This document shows positions 28,803-38,375 of a DNA stretch of 64,000 nucleotides, one piece after another. A model generated the notes under the pieces. It worked only from the letters and a program-made list of their open reading frames with translations. It searched no databases and was not told the origin of the DNA. Position 1 is the stretch's first letter, and each line of letters opens with the position of its first letter. A program made the translations under genes and the position numbers. Source of the DNA: Arsenophonus sp031446105 (GTDB lineage Bacteria; Pseudomonadota; Gammaproteobacteria; Enterobacterales; Enterobacteriaceae). The stretch lies in the NCBI GenBank assembly GCA_031446105.1, contig CP132907.1:434001-498000 (forward strand), read 5' to 3'.

Positions 28803-29021
28803 TTAATTTAATATTAAAAATGTCGCTAAACCAATAATACCATTATCTATTATTAAAAAAATTCTAATTATCTTATCAATATTTTTAAATAAAATTAACT
28901 TTATCAGAGTAACATATCTTAATTTTATAGCTAAAAAAACTAAAAAAATAAAATGAATAATACAAAAAGATATTAATATTATAAATACATCAAAAAATTT
29001 TTTAAATTTATAGTAAAAATT
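28803..29021 (-). pseudogene. Startless open stretch, possible remnant of a membrane protein
   Basis: On the minus strand 72 codons run open between two stops with no ATG, GTG or TTG in frame. The translation is strongly hydrophobic (DVFIILISFCIIHFIFLVF) and ends with IIDNGIIGLATFLILN. Just downstream, in another frame, is LIGCFIIGGINLIFLF. This could be the shifted remains of a polytopic membrane protein. I could not assign a family. A frame this long can arise by chance in tens of kilobases of spacer, so the call is tentative. Confidence 0.22.
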
Positions 29022-29718
29022 TTAAATTTTCAATTTTTTTCTAAAATACTATATTTTCTATTTTTATTACTATCTTATATAAATATTTATTGATAAATTT
29101 AATATTTTAATGTTAATTGTATTTTTTTAAAATTTTTATTTTTTATTAAAAAATAAAATTTTGATTTAAAAGATAATAATATTTTTTATTATTCAATATT
29201 TTTAATTTATGAATTAATATAGAAATAATTTATTTTGTAAAAAACAAAAAAACTATTTTTTCAGAGATTAAAAAAATAATATAATACATATGAAAACATA
29301 TTTTTTATAAAAAAATTTATACATAAATTGATTTTAATAAATAATAACATTAAAATTTTTTATAAAATAATAAATATTTTATTAAAAAATATCTTGTGAT
29401 TTTAAATAAAATTATTAATAGTTTATTGAAAACAAGAGAAATTATATTATAAAATAATATATTAAAAAATCTATACAATTAAAAATATAACATTTTAAAA
29501 AAAATAAGAAAAAATTAATATTTTATAATAAATAAAATTAATATATATTTAATATAAAATTATAAAAAATATAAAATATATAAATATATATAATGATTAT
29601 CATTTTAATAACAAAATATTAAAAAATTTAAAAAATTTAAAAGATTTATTTTTTTATTAATACTAATAAAAAATAATAGTTTTTTTATTTTAAAAAAATG
29701 ATAAAAAATACTATTTGA

Positions 29719-30468
29719 TTAACTATTGAAAAATACTTTTCTTACAATATCTAATTCTTTCTGAGTATTTACTCCTGCTATCGGTATTTTAACAGCCATT
29801 GCTACATGAATTTTTTCACCATACCATAATACACGCAACTGTTCAAGCATTTCTATTTTTTCTAAAGGACTGATATTCCATTGAACATAACGACGAATAA
29901 AACCTGCTCGATAAGCATAAATACCAATATGACGAAAGTAATTCTTTTTTATTTTTTCTTTATTAAAAACAGAATGACTATTATACCATGGAATGGGAGA
30001 TCTAGAGAAATATAACGCATTACTGTATTTATCAAGTACAACTTTTACAGTAGTAGAATCAAAAAATTCAACTTTATTTTTTATTGGAGTTGCTAATGTT
30101 GCAATACCAACATTATTAAACATAATATTTTTAGCTAATTGATTTATTAATTCTGGTGGAATTAAAGGTTCATCACATTGAAGATTTACTATAATTTCTT
30201 GATCAGAAAAACGATAATTATTAATTACTTCACCTAATCTTTCTATTCCTGATTGATGATTTATATTAGTCATACAAACTTCACTGTCAACTGATTTTAT
30301 AACATCAAATACTTCTTGCGAATCAGTAGCAACAATAACACGTTTTGCAGATGAAATTAATGCTTTTTCTAATACTCTTAAAACCATCGCTTTACCATGT
30401 ATATCAACTAAAGGTTTTTTAAATAAACGGGTAGAAGCTAAACGTGCAGGTATAATAACAGTAAACAT
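29719..30468 (-). CDS. kdsB: 3-deoxy-manno-octulosonate cytidylyltransferase KdsB
   Basis: Cytosolic enzyme activating Kdo as CMP-Kdo for the LPS inner core. From the ATG at 30468 it has 249 residues (E. coli 248) and begins MFTVIIPARLASTRLFKKPL. Motifs include HQSGIERLGE, VNLQCDEPLIPPEL (E. coli has a Gly where this has Cys, as VQGDEP), ALYFSRSPIPW and HIGIYAYRAGFIRRYV. An earlier ATG at 30483 lies inside the end of ycaR. The later one aligns with E. coli and sits 4 bp after the ycaR stop. The order lpxK-ycaR-kdsB follows E. coli. Confidence 0.96.
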   Translation of the reverse strand: MFTVIIPARLASTRLFKKPLVDIHGKAMVLRVLEKALISSAKRVIVATDSQEVFDVIKSVDSEVCMTNINHQSGIERLGEVINNYRFSDQEIIVNLQCDEPLIPPELINQLAKNIMFNNVGIATLATPIKNKVEFFDSTTVKVVLDKYSNALYFSRSPIPWYNSHSVFNKEKIKKNYFRHIGIYAYRAGFIRRYVQWNISPLEKIEMLEQLRVLWYGEKIHVAMAVKIPIAGVNTQKELDIVRKVFFNS

Positions 30469-30472
30469 ATTT

Positions 30473-30651
30473 TTATTCTTCATCTAACAAAGATATTTTT
30501 TTTGCTTTTTCTCGCAATAAAACAGGAATATTATTCAATATAGGATAAGCAAGATTATCAATTTTACAAATAAGATATTTTTTTTTTTATTATAAATTAA
30601 CTTTCCATGACAAATAGGACAAGCAATGATATTTAATAACCGATAATCCAT
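30473..30651 (-). pseudogene. ycaR: ycaR (Trm112-like protein), frameshifted in a poly(A) run
   Basis: The start frame reads MDYRLLNIIACPICHGKLIYN, clearly E. coli YcaR (60 aa), with the CPxC motif. It then enters a run of 11 A on the coding strand (T run 30578-30588). After the run the homologous reading continues in another frame as YLICKIDNLAYPILNNIPV and ends LLREKAKKISLLDEE at the TAA 30473-30475. Twelve A would restore one frame of 59 codons with exactly the E. coli spacing between YN and LICK. So one base is missing from the run. It may be a pseudogene, a sequencing error, or a gene rescued by RNA polymerase slippage on poly(A), which has been reported in Buchnera and Blochmannia. Confidence 0.88.
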
Positions 30652-31073
30652 AAATTCCTTATAAAAATAATTTAAAATAAAATTAAAAAAAATAAATAAA
30701 CATCAATATTAATTTATTTCTATATATTAAAAACATTGACATGCATACAAGGATAGATAACTTATAATATTAAAAAATCTAATTAATATTTTTAAAAATT
30801 TTATAAAATTTTTATTATAAAATTAATCATAATTTTAATAATTAATTAAAATTTTAAAATTATCATTTTTTTAAATAAACAGTTAAACCCGACATTAAAA
30901 ATTAATTGATATGCAATGCTATAAAAATAAAAATTAAAAAATACAATAAACAAAATTAAATCTAATTTTATATCTATCATTATACATCTTATATATATAA
31001 AATAAAGTAGTATCTTACAAAAAAATTAATATAAAAAATAATTATAATATAATAAATAAAAAATAATATAATA
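30652..31073. other. Spacer between lpxK and ycaR, no gene seen
   Basis: The 422 bp separate two genes that are adjacent in E. coli. An isolated patch at 30736-30768 is less A+T-rich than its surroundings, and another lies around 30884-30895. Neither forms a recognisable gene or RNA. Confidence 0.45.
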
Positions 31074-32072
31074 TTAAATGTTTTTCCTAAAATTTATTAA
31101 ATCATAAATTTCTGAAAGAATTTTGTTAACACCAAATTTTGTAAGTTTAACATTTACTGGAAGATACCACCAATTTAATTGAGCAAAATCAAAACATTTT
31201 ACTGCATCTTTTTCAGTCATTAATAATATCTGAGAATTAGTAACTAATTTTTTTAATTGAGATAATTTATAATTTTTATGATCAGCAAAAGAATAAGTTT
31301 TAATTAATTTTACACCTTTTTTTTTCAAACTAGAAAAAAAACGTAACGGATTACCAATTCCTGCAATTACAACTACTTCTTTTAATGCTAAAACATGTTT
31401 TTTTTCTCCTGAAAATAAATTAATAGCAATATTACCTATCAATTCCATATTTATAGCGTTATATTGAGAAATACCACCACCATTAATAATAATAGAATTT
31501 ACAGTATTTAAACGATATTTACCCTCTCTTAATGGACCAGCAGGTAACAACCAACCATTGCCAAAATTACTTAAACCATCTATAACCAATATTTCATAAT
31601 CACGTTTCAATGCATAATGTTGAAGACCATCATCAGTAATAATAAGATCTAATGCTGGATATTGCTTTAATAAAATTTTTACTGCTTCAACACGTTTTGG
31701 TGAAACTGCAACTGGCACTCCGGTTCTTAAATAAATTAATGCTGGTTCATCTCCAGTTTCTTTTATTGAAAAACTTTTATTCACTAATATTGGATAAGAG
31801 CTGGATTTTCCAGCATATCCTCGAGATACAACACCAACATGATAACCTTTTAATGTAAGTTTTTCTACTAACCAAATTACTACTGGTGTTTTACCATTGC
31901 CTCCAACGCTTAAATTACCAACAACTACAATTGGTATTGGAGCTTTCCAACTATTAAAAATACCAATATGATAACCAATATTTCTTAATTTTATAATTAT
32001 TCCATACAATATTGAAAATGGTATTAATAAAATATATAACCAAGAATTTCCTAACCATATTCTTTTAATCAT
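31074..32072 (-). CDS. lpxK: Tetraacyldisaccharide 4'-kinase LpxK
   Basis: Inner-membrane kinase that phosphorylates the lipid A disaccharide at the 4' position. It has 332 residues (E. coli 328). A hydrophobic N terminus is followed by a P-loop-like VVGNLSVGGNGKTPVV, VSRGYAGKSS, GDEPALIYLRTGVP, LIITDDGLQHY and LLPAGPLRE, all family marks. Its ATG overlaps the msbA stop as ATGA (4 bp), the same arrangement as in E. coli, where both genes serve lipid A maturation and export. Confidence 0.97.
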   Translation of the reverse strand: MIKRIWLGNSWLYILLIPFSILYGIIIKLRNIGYHIGIFNSWKAPIPIVVVGNLSVGGNGKTPVVIWLVEKLTLKGYHVGVVSRGYAGKSSSYPILVNKSFSIKETGDEPALIYLRTGVPVAVSPKRVEAVKILLKQYPALDLIITDDGLQHYALKRDYEILVIDGLSNFGNGWLLPAGPLREGKYRLNTVNSIIINGGGISQYNAINMELIGNIAINLFSGEKKHVLALKEVVVIAGIGNPLRFFSSLKKKGVKLIKTYSFADHKNYKLSQLKKLVTNSQILLMTEKDAVKCFDFAQLNWWYLPVNVKLTKFGVNKILSEIYDLINFRKNI

Positions 32073-33820
32073 AATTTAAATTGCATACTATATAAATGAG
32101 AGTATACCCCGTTATTTTTAAGCAAATTATAATGATTACCTCTTTCAATAATTTGACCTTCTTGCATGACAAAAATTTCATCTACATGTTCTATTGTTGA
32201 AAGACGATGAGCAATAATAATAAAAGTTTTATTTTTCTGTAATTCATTTAATGCTTTTTGAATCGCTCTTTCTGATTCAGTATCTAAAGCAGAAGTAGCT
32301 TCATCAAAAATTAATATAGATGAATCATGTAATAAAGCACGTCCAATAGCAATTCTTTGCTTCTGCCCACCAGAAAGCATGACACCATTTTCTCCAATGA
32401 TTGTATCTAATCCTTTTTCTAAATTTTGAATAAAATCCATTGCATGAGCCATTTTTGCTGCTTTTTCAATAGATTTTCGACTATAAAGTCCATTTGTTGC
32501 ATAAGCAATATTATTTGCAATAGTATCATTAAAAAGATAAACATCTTGTGAGACCAGTGCAATTTGACTGCGCAAAGAATTTAATGTATATTCACGTAAA
32601 TCATGATCATCAATTAATATTTGACCTTTATTTACGTCATAAAAACGCGTAATTAAATGTGCGATAGTCGATTTTCCTGAACCTGATCTTCCAACTAAAG
32701 CAATAGATTTACCAGCAGAAATAACAAAAGAAATATCATACAATGCAGGATTTTCTTTAGAAGAGTATTGAAAAGTAACATTTTTAAATTCAATTTTATT
32801 TTTAGGTTTTTTTAATATTAATTTACCTTGATCTTTTTCTTGTTCCATATCTAAAATAGAAAATAATGTCTGACAGGCAACCATTCCACGTTGAAATTGT
32901 ACATTAACGTTTGTTAGGGATTTAAGTGGACGCATTAAAGCAAACATTGATGAAAACACAACACCGACATCTCCTGCAGTTAATGTTTGCATTATTTCAG
33001 GAAAACTCGATACATATAACGTAAAAGATAATGCTAAAGATGCTATAAATTGTATAATAGGATCAAAAATTGAAGATATAGTAACCATTTTCATATTTTG
33101 ATGACGCATGTGATTACTTACTTTTTTAAAACGCTCTATTTCAATTTTCTGTCCACCAAAAATTAAAACTTCTTTATGACCTTTTAACATTTGTTCTGCA
33201 CTAACAGTTATTTGCCCCATATCAGTTTGCATGTTTTTACTAATATTTCTAAAATGTTTAGAAATTGAACAAATAATAAAAGCAACAATAGGACTAATAA
33301 TAATTAATATTAGTGAAAGTTTCCAACTATTATAAAACATCAAACAAAATAAACCGATAATATAACTACTTTCTCGAATAATAGTAATTAATGTACTAGA
33401 AGATGAAGATGCTACTTGTTCAGAATCATAAGTAATACGAGACAACAAATTTCCTGTAGATTGTTTATCAAAAAAAGTTATAGGCATACCCATCATATGT
33501 GTAAATAAACATCTGCGCATATTCATAACTACTTTACCAGAAACCCATGCCATACAATAATTGGCAACAAAACTTGAAATACCTCTTATTAACATTAATC
33601 CTAATATAGTAATTGATAACCATTTTAACATAATATGATCAGAATTCCCAAACCCTTCATCAAGCAAAGGTTTTAATAAAGCAATCATAGATGCATTACC
33701 GATAGCATTAATTATTAATGATATAATTGCTACAGTTAATCCAACTTTAAATGGCAAAATTATTGGAAATAACCGACGAAAAGTTTTCCATATAGATATT
33801 TTTTGTTTTTTTATTATCAT
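32069..33820 (-). CDS. msbA: Lipid A/phospholipid flippase MsbA
   Basis: Half-size ABC exporter, working as a homodimer, that flips core-lipid A across the inner membrane. It has 583 residues (E. coli 582), with six membrane helices in the first 320 residues and then the nucleotide-binding domain. Walker A is GRSGSGKST, the Q-loop is ALVSQDVYLFND, the signature is LSGGQKQR, and Walker B is ILIFDEATSALD followed by AHRLSTI. It heads the msbA-lpxK pair. The last codons overlap lpxK. Confidence 0.98.
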   Translation of the reverse strand: MIIKKQKISIWKTFRRLFPIILPFKVGLTVAIISLIINAIGNASMIALLKPLLDEGFGNSDHIMLKWLSITILGLMLIRGISSFVANYCMAWVSGKVVMNMRRCLFTHMMGMPITFFDKQSTGNLLSRITYDSEQVASSSSSTLITIIRESSYIIGLFCLMFYNSWKLSLILIIISPIVAFIICSISKHFRNISKNMQTDMGQITVSAEQMLKGHKEVLIFGGQKIEIERFKKVSNHMRHQNMKMVTISSIFDPIIQFIASLALSFTLYVSSFPEIMQTLTAGDVGVVFSSMFALMRPLKSLTNVNVQFQRGMVACQTLFSILDMEQEKDQGKLILKKPKNKIEFKNVTFQYSSKENPALYDISFVISAGKSIALVGRSGSGKSTIAHLITRFYDVNKGQILIDDHDLREYTLNSLRSQIALVSQDVYLFNDTIANNIAYATNGLYSRKSIEKAAKMAHAMDFIQNLEKGLDTIIGENGVMLSGGQKQRIAIGRALLHDSSILIFDEATSALDTESERAIQKALNELQKNKTFIIIAHRLSTIEHVDEIFVMQEGQIIERGNHYNLLKNNGVYSHLYSMQFKL

Positions 33821-34463
33821 TTTTTATTAAATACCTATAAAAATAAACCTCTCACTTTGCTTCTTTAAAGAGACAAAGAAAATACTTTTATCTATCAAAA
33901 AAATAACATATAACTATGTTTTATATCTACTTTTTATATCAAAATGAACTATTTTATAGTGTAATAAAAATTTATATTTTATTTTTATACGTTGAAAAAA
34001 TATAAAATAATATTTCAAAAAATATAAAAAATCATATCGTATAAAGTTAAGATATACTTTTTTATTATATATAACAAAATATAATAAATATTACAATTTA
34101 AGATTTATTAAATATTTATTATCAACAATTATTAAGAATTTTATTTTAAAAAAATAATATAATGCCCATTACTATTTTTTAATAAAAAAACATATGGATA
34201 TATTTTAAAAATTCTCTTATGAAATATATTTCATCAAAAAAAATAAATTATATTAAATATTTTCATGATTAATATATATTTTTTTAAAAATACTTAAAAT
34301 ATATAAATACTATAAATGATAAAATTGAATATTTCATATTTCATGAAATTATATATTAAAATAAGATTTGAGAATAATATAAAAGATATGATGAATATAG
34401 TGTAAAAATACTAGCTAAGATACTTAATAAAAACAATCCTCATATAAATATTTTTTTAAAATA
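33821..34463. other. Spacer between mlaA and msbA, no gene seen
   Basis: The 643 bp lie upstream of msbA and downstream of mlaA. Near the msbA start, around 33850-33880, a short imperfect stem (CTTTG with CAAAG, then TCTTT with AAAGA) could fold in the msbA leader. The rest is low-complexity A+T. Confidence 0.4.
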
Positions 34464-35240
34464 TTAATCAATATAATTTAGTTCTTTTTCTACAAATTCA
34501 GAATGAGGAATAAAAAATGATTGAACCTCTCGTCTTTCTGAAATAAAATTCTTATATTGAAAATACGTTTCTTTCATCATTAAATAAGGATCCAATGAAT
34601 TTTGTAAAATTCCATCAAAATCTAAAAAAAGTGCACGTTTTTCTATTCCTTCTAATATCCATTTGATTATTAATGCCCAACAAGTAAGGTAACTTAAAAT
34701 TGGATAAATCGTATCAATCAAATTACCAAAATCTTCTCGTAACGTAAAATTTCCATATCCTGGTAACACAATATATGGACCATAACTAATTTTATAATAT
34801 CCCAAAGTATTACCAAAACGATATGGTTTTTTTTTAGACAAGTTAGGATTTGCCATTGAAGCAACATCAATAAATCCTCCCATACCAAAAACACTATTTA
34901 AAAAAAAACGATTAAAATTTTGCATACCCTGATAAATATTTCCACATAAAAAATTGTTTACCATACTGCTGCTTTCTTCAATATTACTAAAAAAATTTCT
35001 TAATCCATTGCGTACTGGTATAGGCATATAATTGCGCCAAGTTACTGCAATGGGACGAATAAAATTATAATCAAGAATATTATAATTAAAATAAAACATA
35101 GTACGATTAAAGTTTTCTAATGAATTAAAAGATTTTGATTTATGAATCACTGAATTTGAACAACTTGAAATTAATACTACCAGAAAAATTATTCCACATA
35201 ATCGATATATTAAAAATTTGATATTTTTATTTAAAAACAT
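34464..35240 (-). CDS. mlaA: Outer-membrane lipoprotein MlaA (VacJ)
   Basis: Outer-membrane lipoprotein that removes misplaced phospholipids from the outer leaflet with OmpC/F, passing them to MlaC. It has 258 residues (E. coli 251). A signal peptide ends in a lipobox VLISSC with the lipidated cysteine at residue 27. The conserved core includes LENFNRTMFYFNYNILDYNF, RFFLNSVFGMGGFIDVA and RFGNTLGYYKISYGPYIVLP. No mlaC or mlaFEDB genes are in the window. Confidence 0.96.
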   Translation of the reverse strand: MFLNKNIKFLIYRLCGIIFLVVLISSCSNSVIHKSKSFNSLENFNRTMFYFNYNILDYNFIRPIAVTWRNYMPIPVRNGLRNFFSNIEESSSMVNNFLCGNIYQGMQNFNRFFLNSVFGMGGFIDVASMANPNLSKKKPYRFGNTLGYYKISYGPYIVLPGYGNFTLREDFGNLIDTIYPILSYLTCWALIIKWILEGIEKRALFLDFDGILQNSLDPYLMMKETYFQYKNFISERREVQSFFIPHSEFVEKELNYID

Positions 35241-35509
35241 TTTTATATAAAATAATATTAAAATATAAACATTTTTAGAATTTTACTATTTATTTAAAAA
35301 ATAATAAACAAATATAATTTTTATTGGAAAAATATTATGTATTATAAATATAATTCTTTTAAAAAATATCTTTTTTATAAAAAATAAAAAACAATTCTAA
35401 AAATAATTATTATTTATAATATAATAAAAACCGATTAATCTGTTAAATACTAAAATAATTATAATAAAATTAAAAAAAATAAAATATCTTAATTTTACTT
35501 TATAGTTTT

Positions 35510-35581
35510 GTCCTCTTAGTTAAATGGATATAACAAGCCCCTCCTAAGGGCTAATTGTAGGTTCGATTCCTTCAGAGGACA
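35510..35581 (+). tRNA. argW: tRNA-Arg (anticodon CCU)
   Basis: Cloverleaf with acceptor stem GTCCTCT/AGAGGAC fully paired, D arm GTTA...TAAC, anticodon stem AGCCC/GGGCT, loop CTCCTAA giving anticodon CCT, and T loop TTCGATT. It is nearly identical to E. coli argW. The second pair of the T stem is a T-T mismatch (GTAGG against CCTTC), where E. coli has C-G. CCA is not encoded, because the discriminator A is followed by TTA, so a CCA-adding enzyme is needed. It reads AGG codons. Confidence 0.95.
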
Positions 35582-36259
35582 TTAATTCTTATATAAAACT
35601 ATTAATTTTTAATGTAAGATTTTATTTTTATAATTACAAGCAATTAAATATTTAATACTAAAAAATCTATTAAAATCATATTATATTCTATCATAATATT
35701 AATATCCAACACCCTTTTTTATAAAAACAAAAATCTTAATAAATTACAAATTTTTTTAAAAAATAAACATAAATAATTATTGCTCAATAAAAAATTATAC
35801 AATAACATTTCTAATAATATTTTTTTTATGATAATAAAAACTATTTTTTATAAAAAAATGCCTTCATGTACACAATTTAGTTTTATAATTAAAAAATAAA
35901 AATTTCATTTTACTAATGGATTTTTATTTTTTCCAAAATAAAAAAACAAAAATATATCATTTAATGTTTACAAAAAATAAATTTAATAAAATATTGCTTT
36001 TTTTAAAATTCTTATATTTATAAAATATTATTATTTTTTATCAATTAAAAATCAAATATTTTAATAATTGATTTTTTACATTAAAAAAATTAATATTTTT
36101 AGATATAATATTCTTTTTATAAAAAATAAAAAAATCTAATAAATTTTTGTATTATATTTATAATTATCATTTATTTTATATATACTTCATTTTTTTATTT
36201 ATAATTTCTTTAAAATTAATTCATTCATGTATAAGAAATTATATTAATACTTTTTAAGT

Positions 36260-36295
36260 TATTTAATTACTTTATTAAAGTAAAGTAATTAAATA
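36260..36295. repeat. Perfect inverted repeat, 15-bp arms with 6-nt loop
   Basis: Arms 36260-36274 (TATTTAATTACTTTA) and 36281-36295 are exact reverse complements with loop TTAAAG. It could terminate transcripts from tRNA-Arg or from zwf, though it lies several hundred bases from each. Confidence 0.6.
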
Positions 36296-36710
36296 TACAA
36301 AATCAATACCAAAATATAATATTATTTTATTAAATATTTATTTTTATAATTTATGAAAATCACAATAAATTAAAATAAAAAAATAGCTAAAAAGTATATT
36401 TTTATTAAAAAAACTTTTAAATAAAAAATATTTATAAAAAAATATAATAACTATCAAAAATTTTAATAAACACATAAAAATATACATTAAAATACCGATT
36501 TACTCAACATTTATAGAAATATATTTTTTATATATTATATATTACATAATCTTTTTATTTAATGAAATTAATAGTATTTTTTATAATTTATTTATTAATA
36601 AATAAAAATTATTTTCTCTTTTAATAAAAGCTTTTTTAATTATACATAAAATATTATAAATTAATATAAAAAACCATTTTTAAAACTTTATAAAAACTAT
36701 TATTAAATAG

Positions 36711-36739
36711 TTGTCACCGTATGATATATTATTTATAAT
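36711..36739 (+). promoter_or_regulatory. Orphan sigma-70-type promoter facing the 3' end of zwf
   Basis: TTGTCA at 36711-36716 and TATAAT at 36734-36739 are separated by exactly 17 bp, close to the sigma-70 consensus. No plus-strand gene follows. The first feature reached is the 3' end of zwf at 36897, in antisense. The elements could arise by chance in A+T-rich DNA, but a good -35 with ideal spacing is uncommon here. Confidence 0.35.
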
Positions 36740-36896
36740 AATTTATTTTTTATTTTTATAAAAAATATAATTAATAATATAAAAATAAATATTATAATAA
36801 TTAATTTTTTTTATAAAACAATTTTAACTATTTTTTAAAAAAGAAATAAAATCAAAATAATTATCTTTTTATAAAAATTTTAAAAATAATAAAAAT

Positions 36897-38375
36897 TTAT
36901 TTAAATTTACTCCATGAACGACTATCTTTGGTAATCATTACCACTGATGCCATGGGTCCCCAAGTTCCTGCTTGATAAGGTTTTGGAGGTTCTTGATCCA
37001 TTGCCCAAGCATCCATAATCGAGTCTACCCATTTCCATGCTTCCTCTATTTCATCTCGACGTACAAACAATGCTGGAATACCACGCATTACTTCTAACAA
37101 TAAACGCTCATAAGCATCAGATAAATGAAGTTGATTAAATACTTTAGAAAAACTAAACTCTAACTTTGTTGTTTTTAAATTCTGTTTCTCTTCAAGACCA
37201 GGAGATTTATTTAAAATTTCAATATCGATACCTTCATCAGGTTGTAAACGAATCGTTAATTTATTTTGTGGTATTTCATGATAAAAATCAGAAAAAATAT
37301 TTAATATTGGTTTTTTAAAATATATAACAACCTCAGAATACTTTTCTGGTAATCGTTTACCTGTTCTTAAATAAAATGGAACACCAGCCCAACGCCAATT
37401 ATCAATATCAACTCTAATCGCTACAAAAGTTTCTGTTTTACTGAATTTATTAGCTCCTTGTTCTTCAAGATATCCTACTACTCTTTTTCCTTGAATAAAT
37501 CCTGATGTATATTGACCACGAACAGTTTTTTCATGAAAATTAGTATAATCAATACGACGTAGAGAACGTAAAATTTTAACTTTTTCATCACGTATTCTAT
37601 CAGCACTTAAATCTGCAGGAGGTGACATCGTAACCATAGTTAAAATTTGTAATAAATGATTTTGAATCATATCACGCATTTGTCCTATTTGATCAAAATA
37701 ACTCCAACGATCTTCTATTCCAATTTTTTCAGCAACTGTAATTTGAACATGATCAATAGTCCGGTAATCCCAATTATTAATAAATAAGGAATTAGAAAAA
37801 CGTAATGCCAATAAATTTAATACAGTTTCTTTACCTAAATAATGATCTACACGATAAATCTGATTTTCTTTAAAATATTGAGAAAGTAAATTGTTTATAT
37901 TTTGAGAAGAAATAAGATTATTACCCAATGGTTTTTCCATAACCACTTTATTATGAGATTTTTTATTTAAACCAACGTGCCCTAATCCATGACAAATAAC
38001 ACTAAAAGTTTTTGGTGGCATAGCTACATAATATATATTTGGTTTTTTATCATTTGCAAGATATTTTACTAATACATTAAATTTATTAATATCATTTACA
38101 TCTAAATTTAAAAATTCTAATCTTCTACTAAATTTTTCCCATAAAAAAGGTTCAATTTCTTCATTCAAAAAAAAATTTAATGCTTCTCTTGCTAATTTAA
38201 TATAATTAATCGTGTTCCGCTGAGATCTACCTATTCCTATAATTCGTGTATTAGGATGAATATAACCCATTTTTTCTAATTGATAGAGAGATGGCAATAA
38301 TTTACGACGACTTAAATCTCCTGTTGCACCAAAAATAATTAAATTACATGCATGAATAACTTTATTAACAAGCAT
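36897..38375 (-). CDS. zwf: Glucose-6-phosphate 1-dehydrogenase
   Basis: First enzyme of the oxidative pentose phosphate pathway, making NADPH. From the ATG at 38375 it has 492 residues (E. coli 491), with the NADP-binding loop IFGATGDLSRRKLLPSLYQL, the substrate-binding RVDHYLGKETVLNLL and RTGKRLPEKYSEVVIYFK. An in-frame GTG four codons upstream overlaps the ribosome binding site AGGAG and is rejected. In E. coli hexR and pykA lie between zwf and lpxM. Here only spacer remains. Confidence 0.98.
   Translation of the reverse strand: MLVNKVIHACNLIIFGATGDLSRRKLLPSLYQLEKMGYIHPNTRIIGIGRSQRNTINYIKLAREALNFFLNEEIEPFLWEKFSRRLEFLNLDVNDINKFNVLVKYLANDKKPNIYYVAMPPKTFSVICHGLGHVGLNKKSHNKVVMEKPLGNNLISSQNINNLLSQYFKENQIYRVDHYLGKETVLNLLALRFSNSLFINNWDYRTIDHVQITVAEKIGIEDRWSYFDQIGQMRDMIQNHLLQILTMVTMSPPADLSADRIRDEKVKILRSLRRIDYTNFHEKTVRGQYTSGFIQGKRVVGYLEEQGANKFSKTETFVAIRVDIDNWRWAGVPFYLRTGKRLPEKYSEVVIYFKKPILNIFSDFYHEIPQNKLTIRLQPDEGIDIEILNKSPGLEEKQNLKTTKLEFSFSKVFNQLHLSDAYERLLLEVMRGIPALFVRRDEIEEAWKWVDSIMDAWAMDQEPPKPYQAGTWGPMASVVMITKDSRSWSKFK

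Larger units (their letters stand above)
27791..29718. other. 1.9 kb decayed spacer between argP and kdsB
   Basis: No intact gene is visible. It holds three items listed separately: a 30-codon ATG frame at 28263-28355, a perfect 18-bp inverted repeat at 28439-28515, and a 72-codon startless open stretch on the minus strand at 28803-29021. Parts between 28300 and 28950 are slightly richer in G and C than the rest, which is what remains of decayed genes often look like. In E. coli argP is followed by argO. No argO-like frame in the same direction was recognised. Confidence 0.5.
35582..36896. other. 1.3 kb spacer between tRNA-Arg and zwf
   Basis: No gene is visible. Two structures are listed separately: a perfect 15-bp inverted repeat at 36260-36295 and a near-consensus promoter at 36711-36739 on the plus strand. 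The remainder is low-complexity A+T. Confidence 0.5.

Noticed and set aside
28803..29021. Assignment of the open stretch to argO (LysE-family exporter)
   Set aside because: The strand is opposite to the E. coli arrangement and only a vague hydrophobic similarity can be seen.
30736..30768. TTGACA followed by TATAAT in the lpxK-ycaR spacer
   Set aside because: The hexamers are 21 bp apart, too far for a sigma-70 promoter, and the nearest properly spaced -10 is poor. No gene follows on the plus strand.
31652..31858. Plus-strand frame inside lpxK
   Set aside because: Antisense shadow of lpxK; leucine-rich translation typical of reverse-strand frames.
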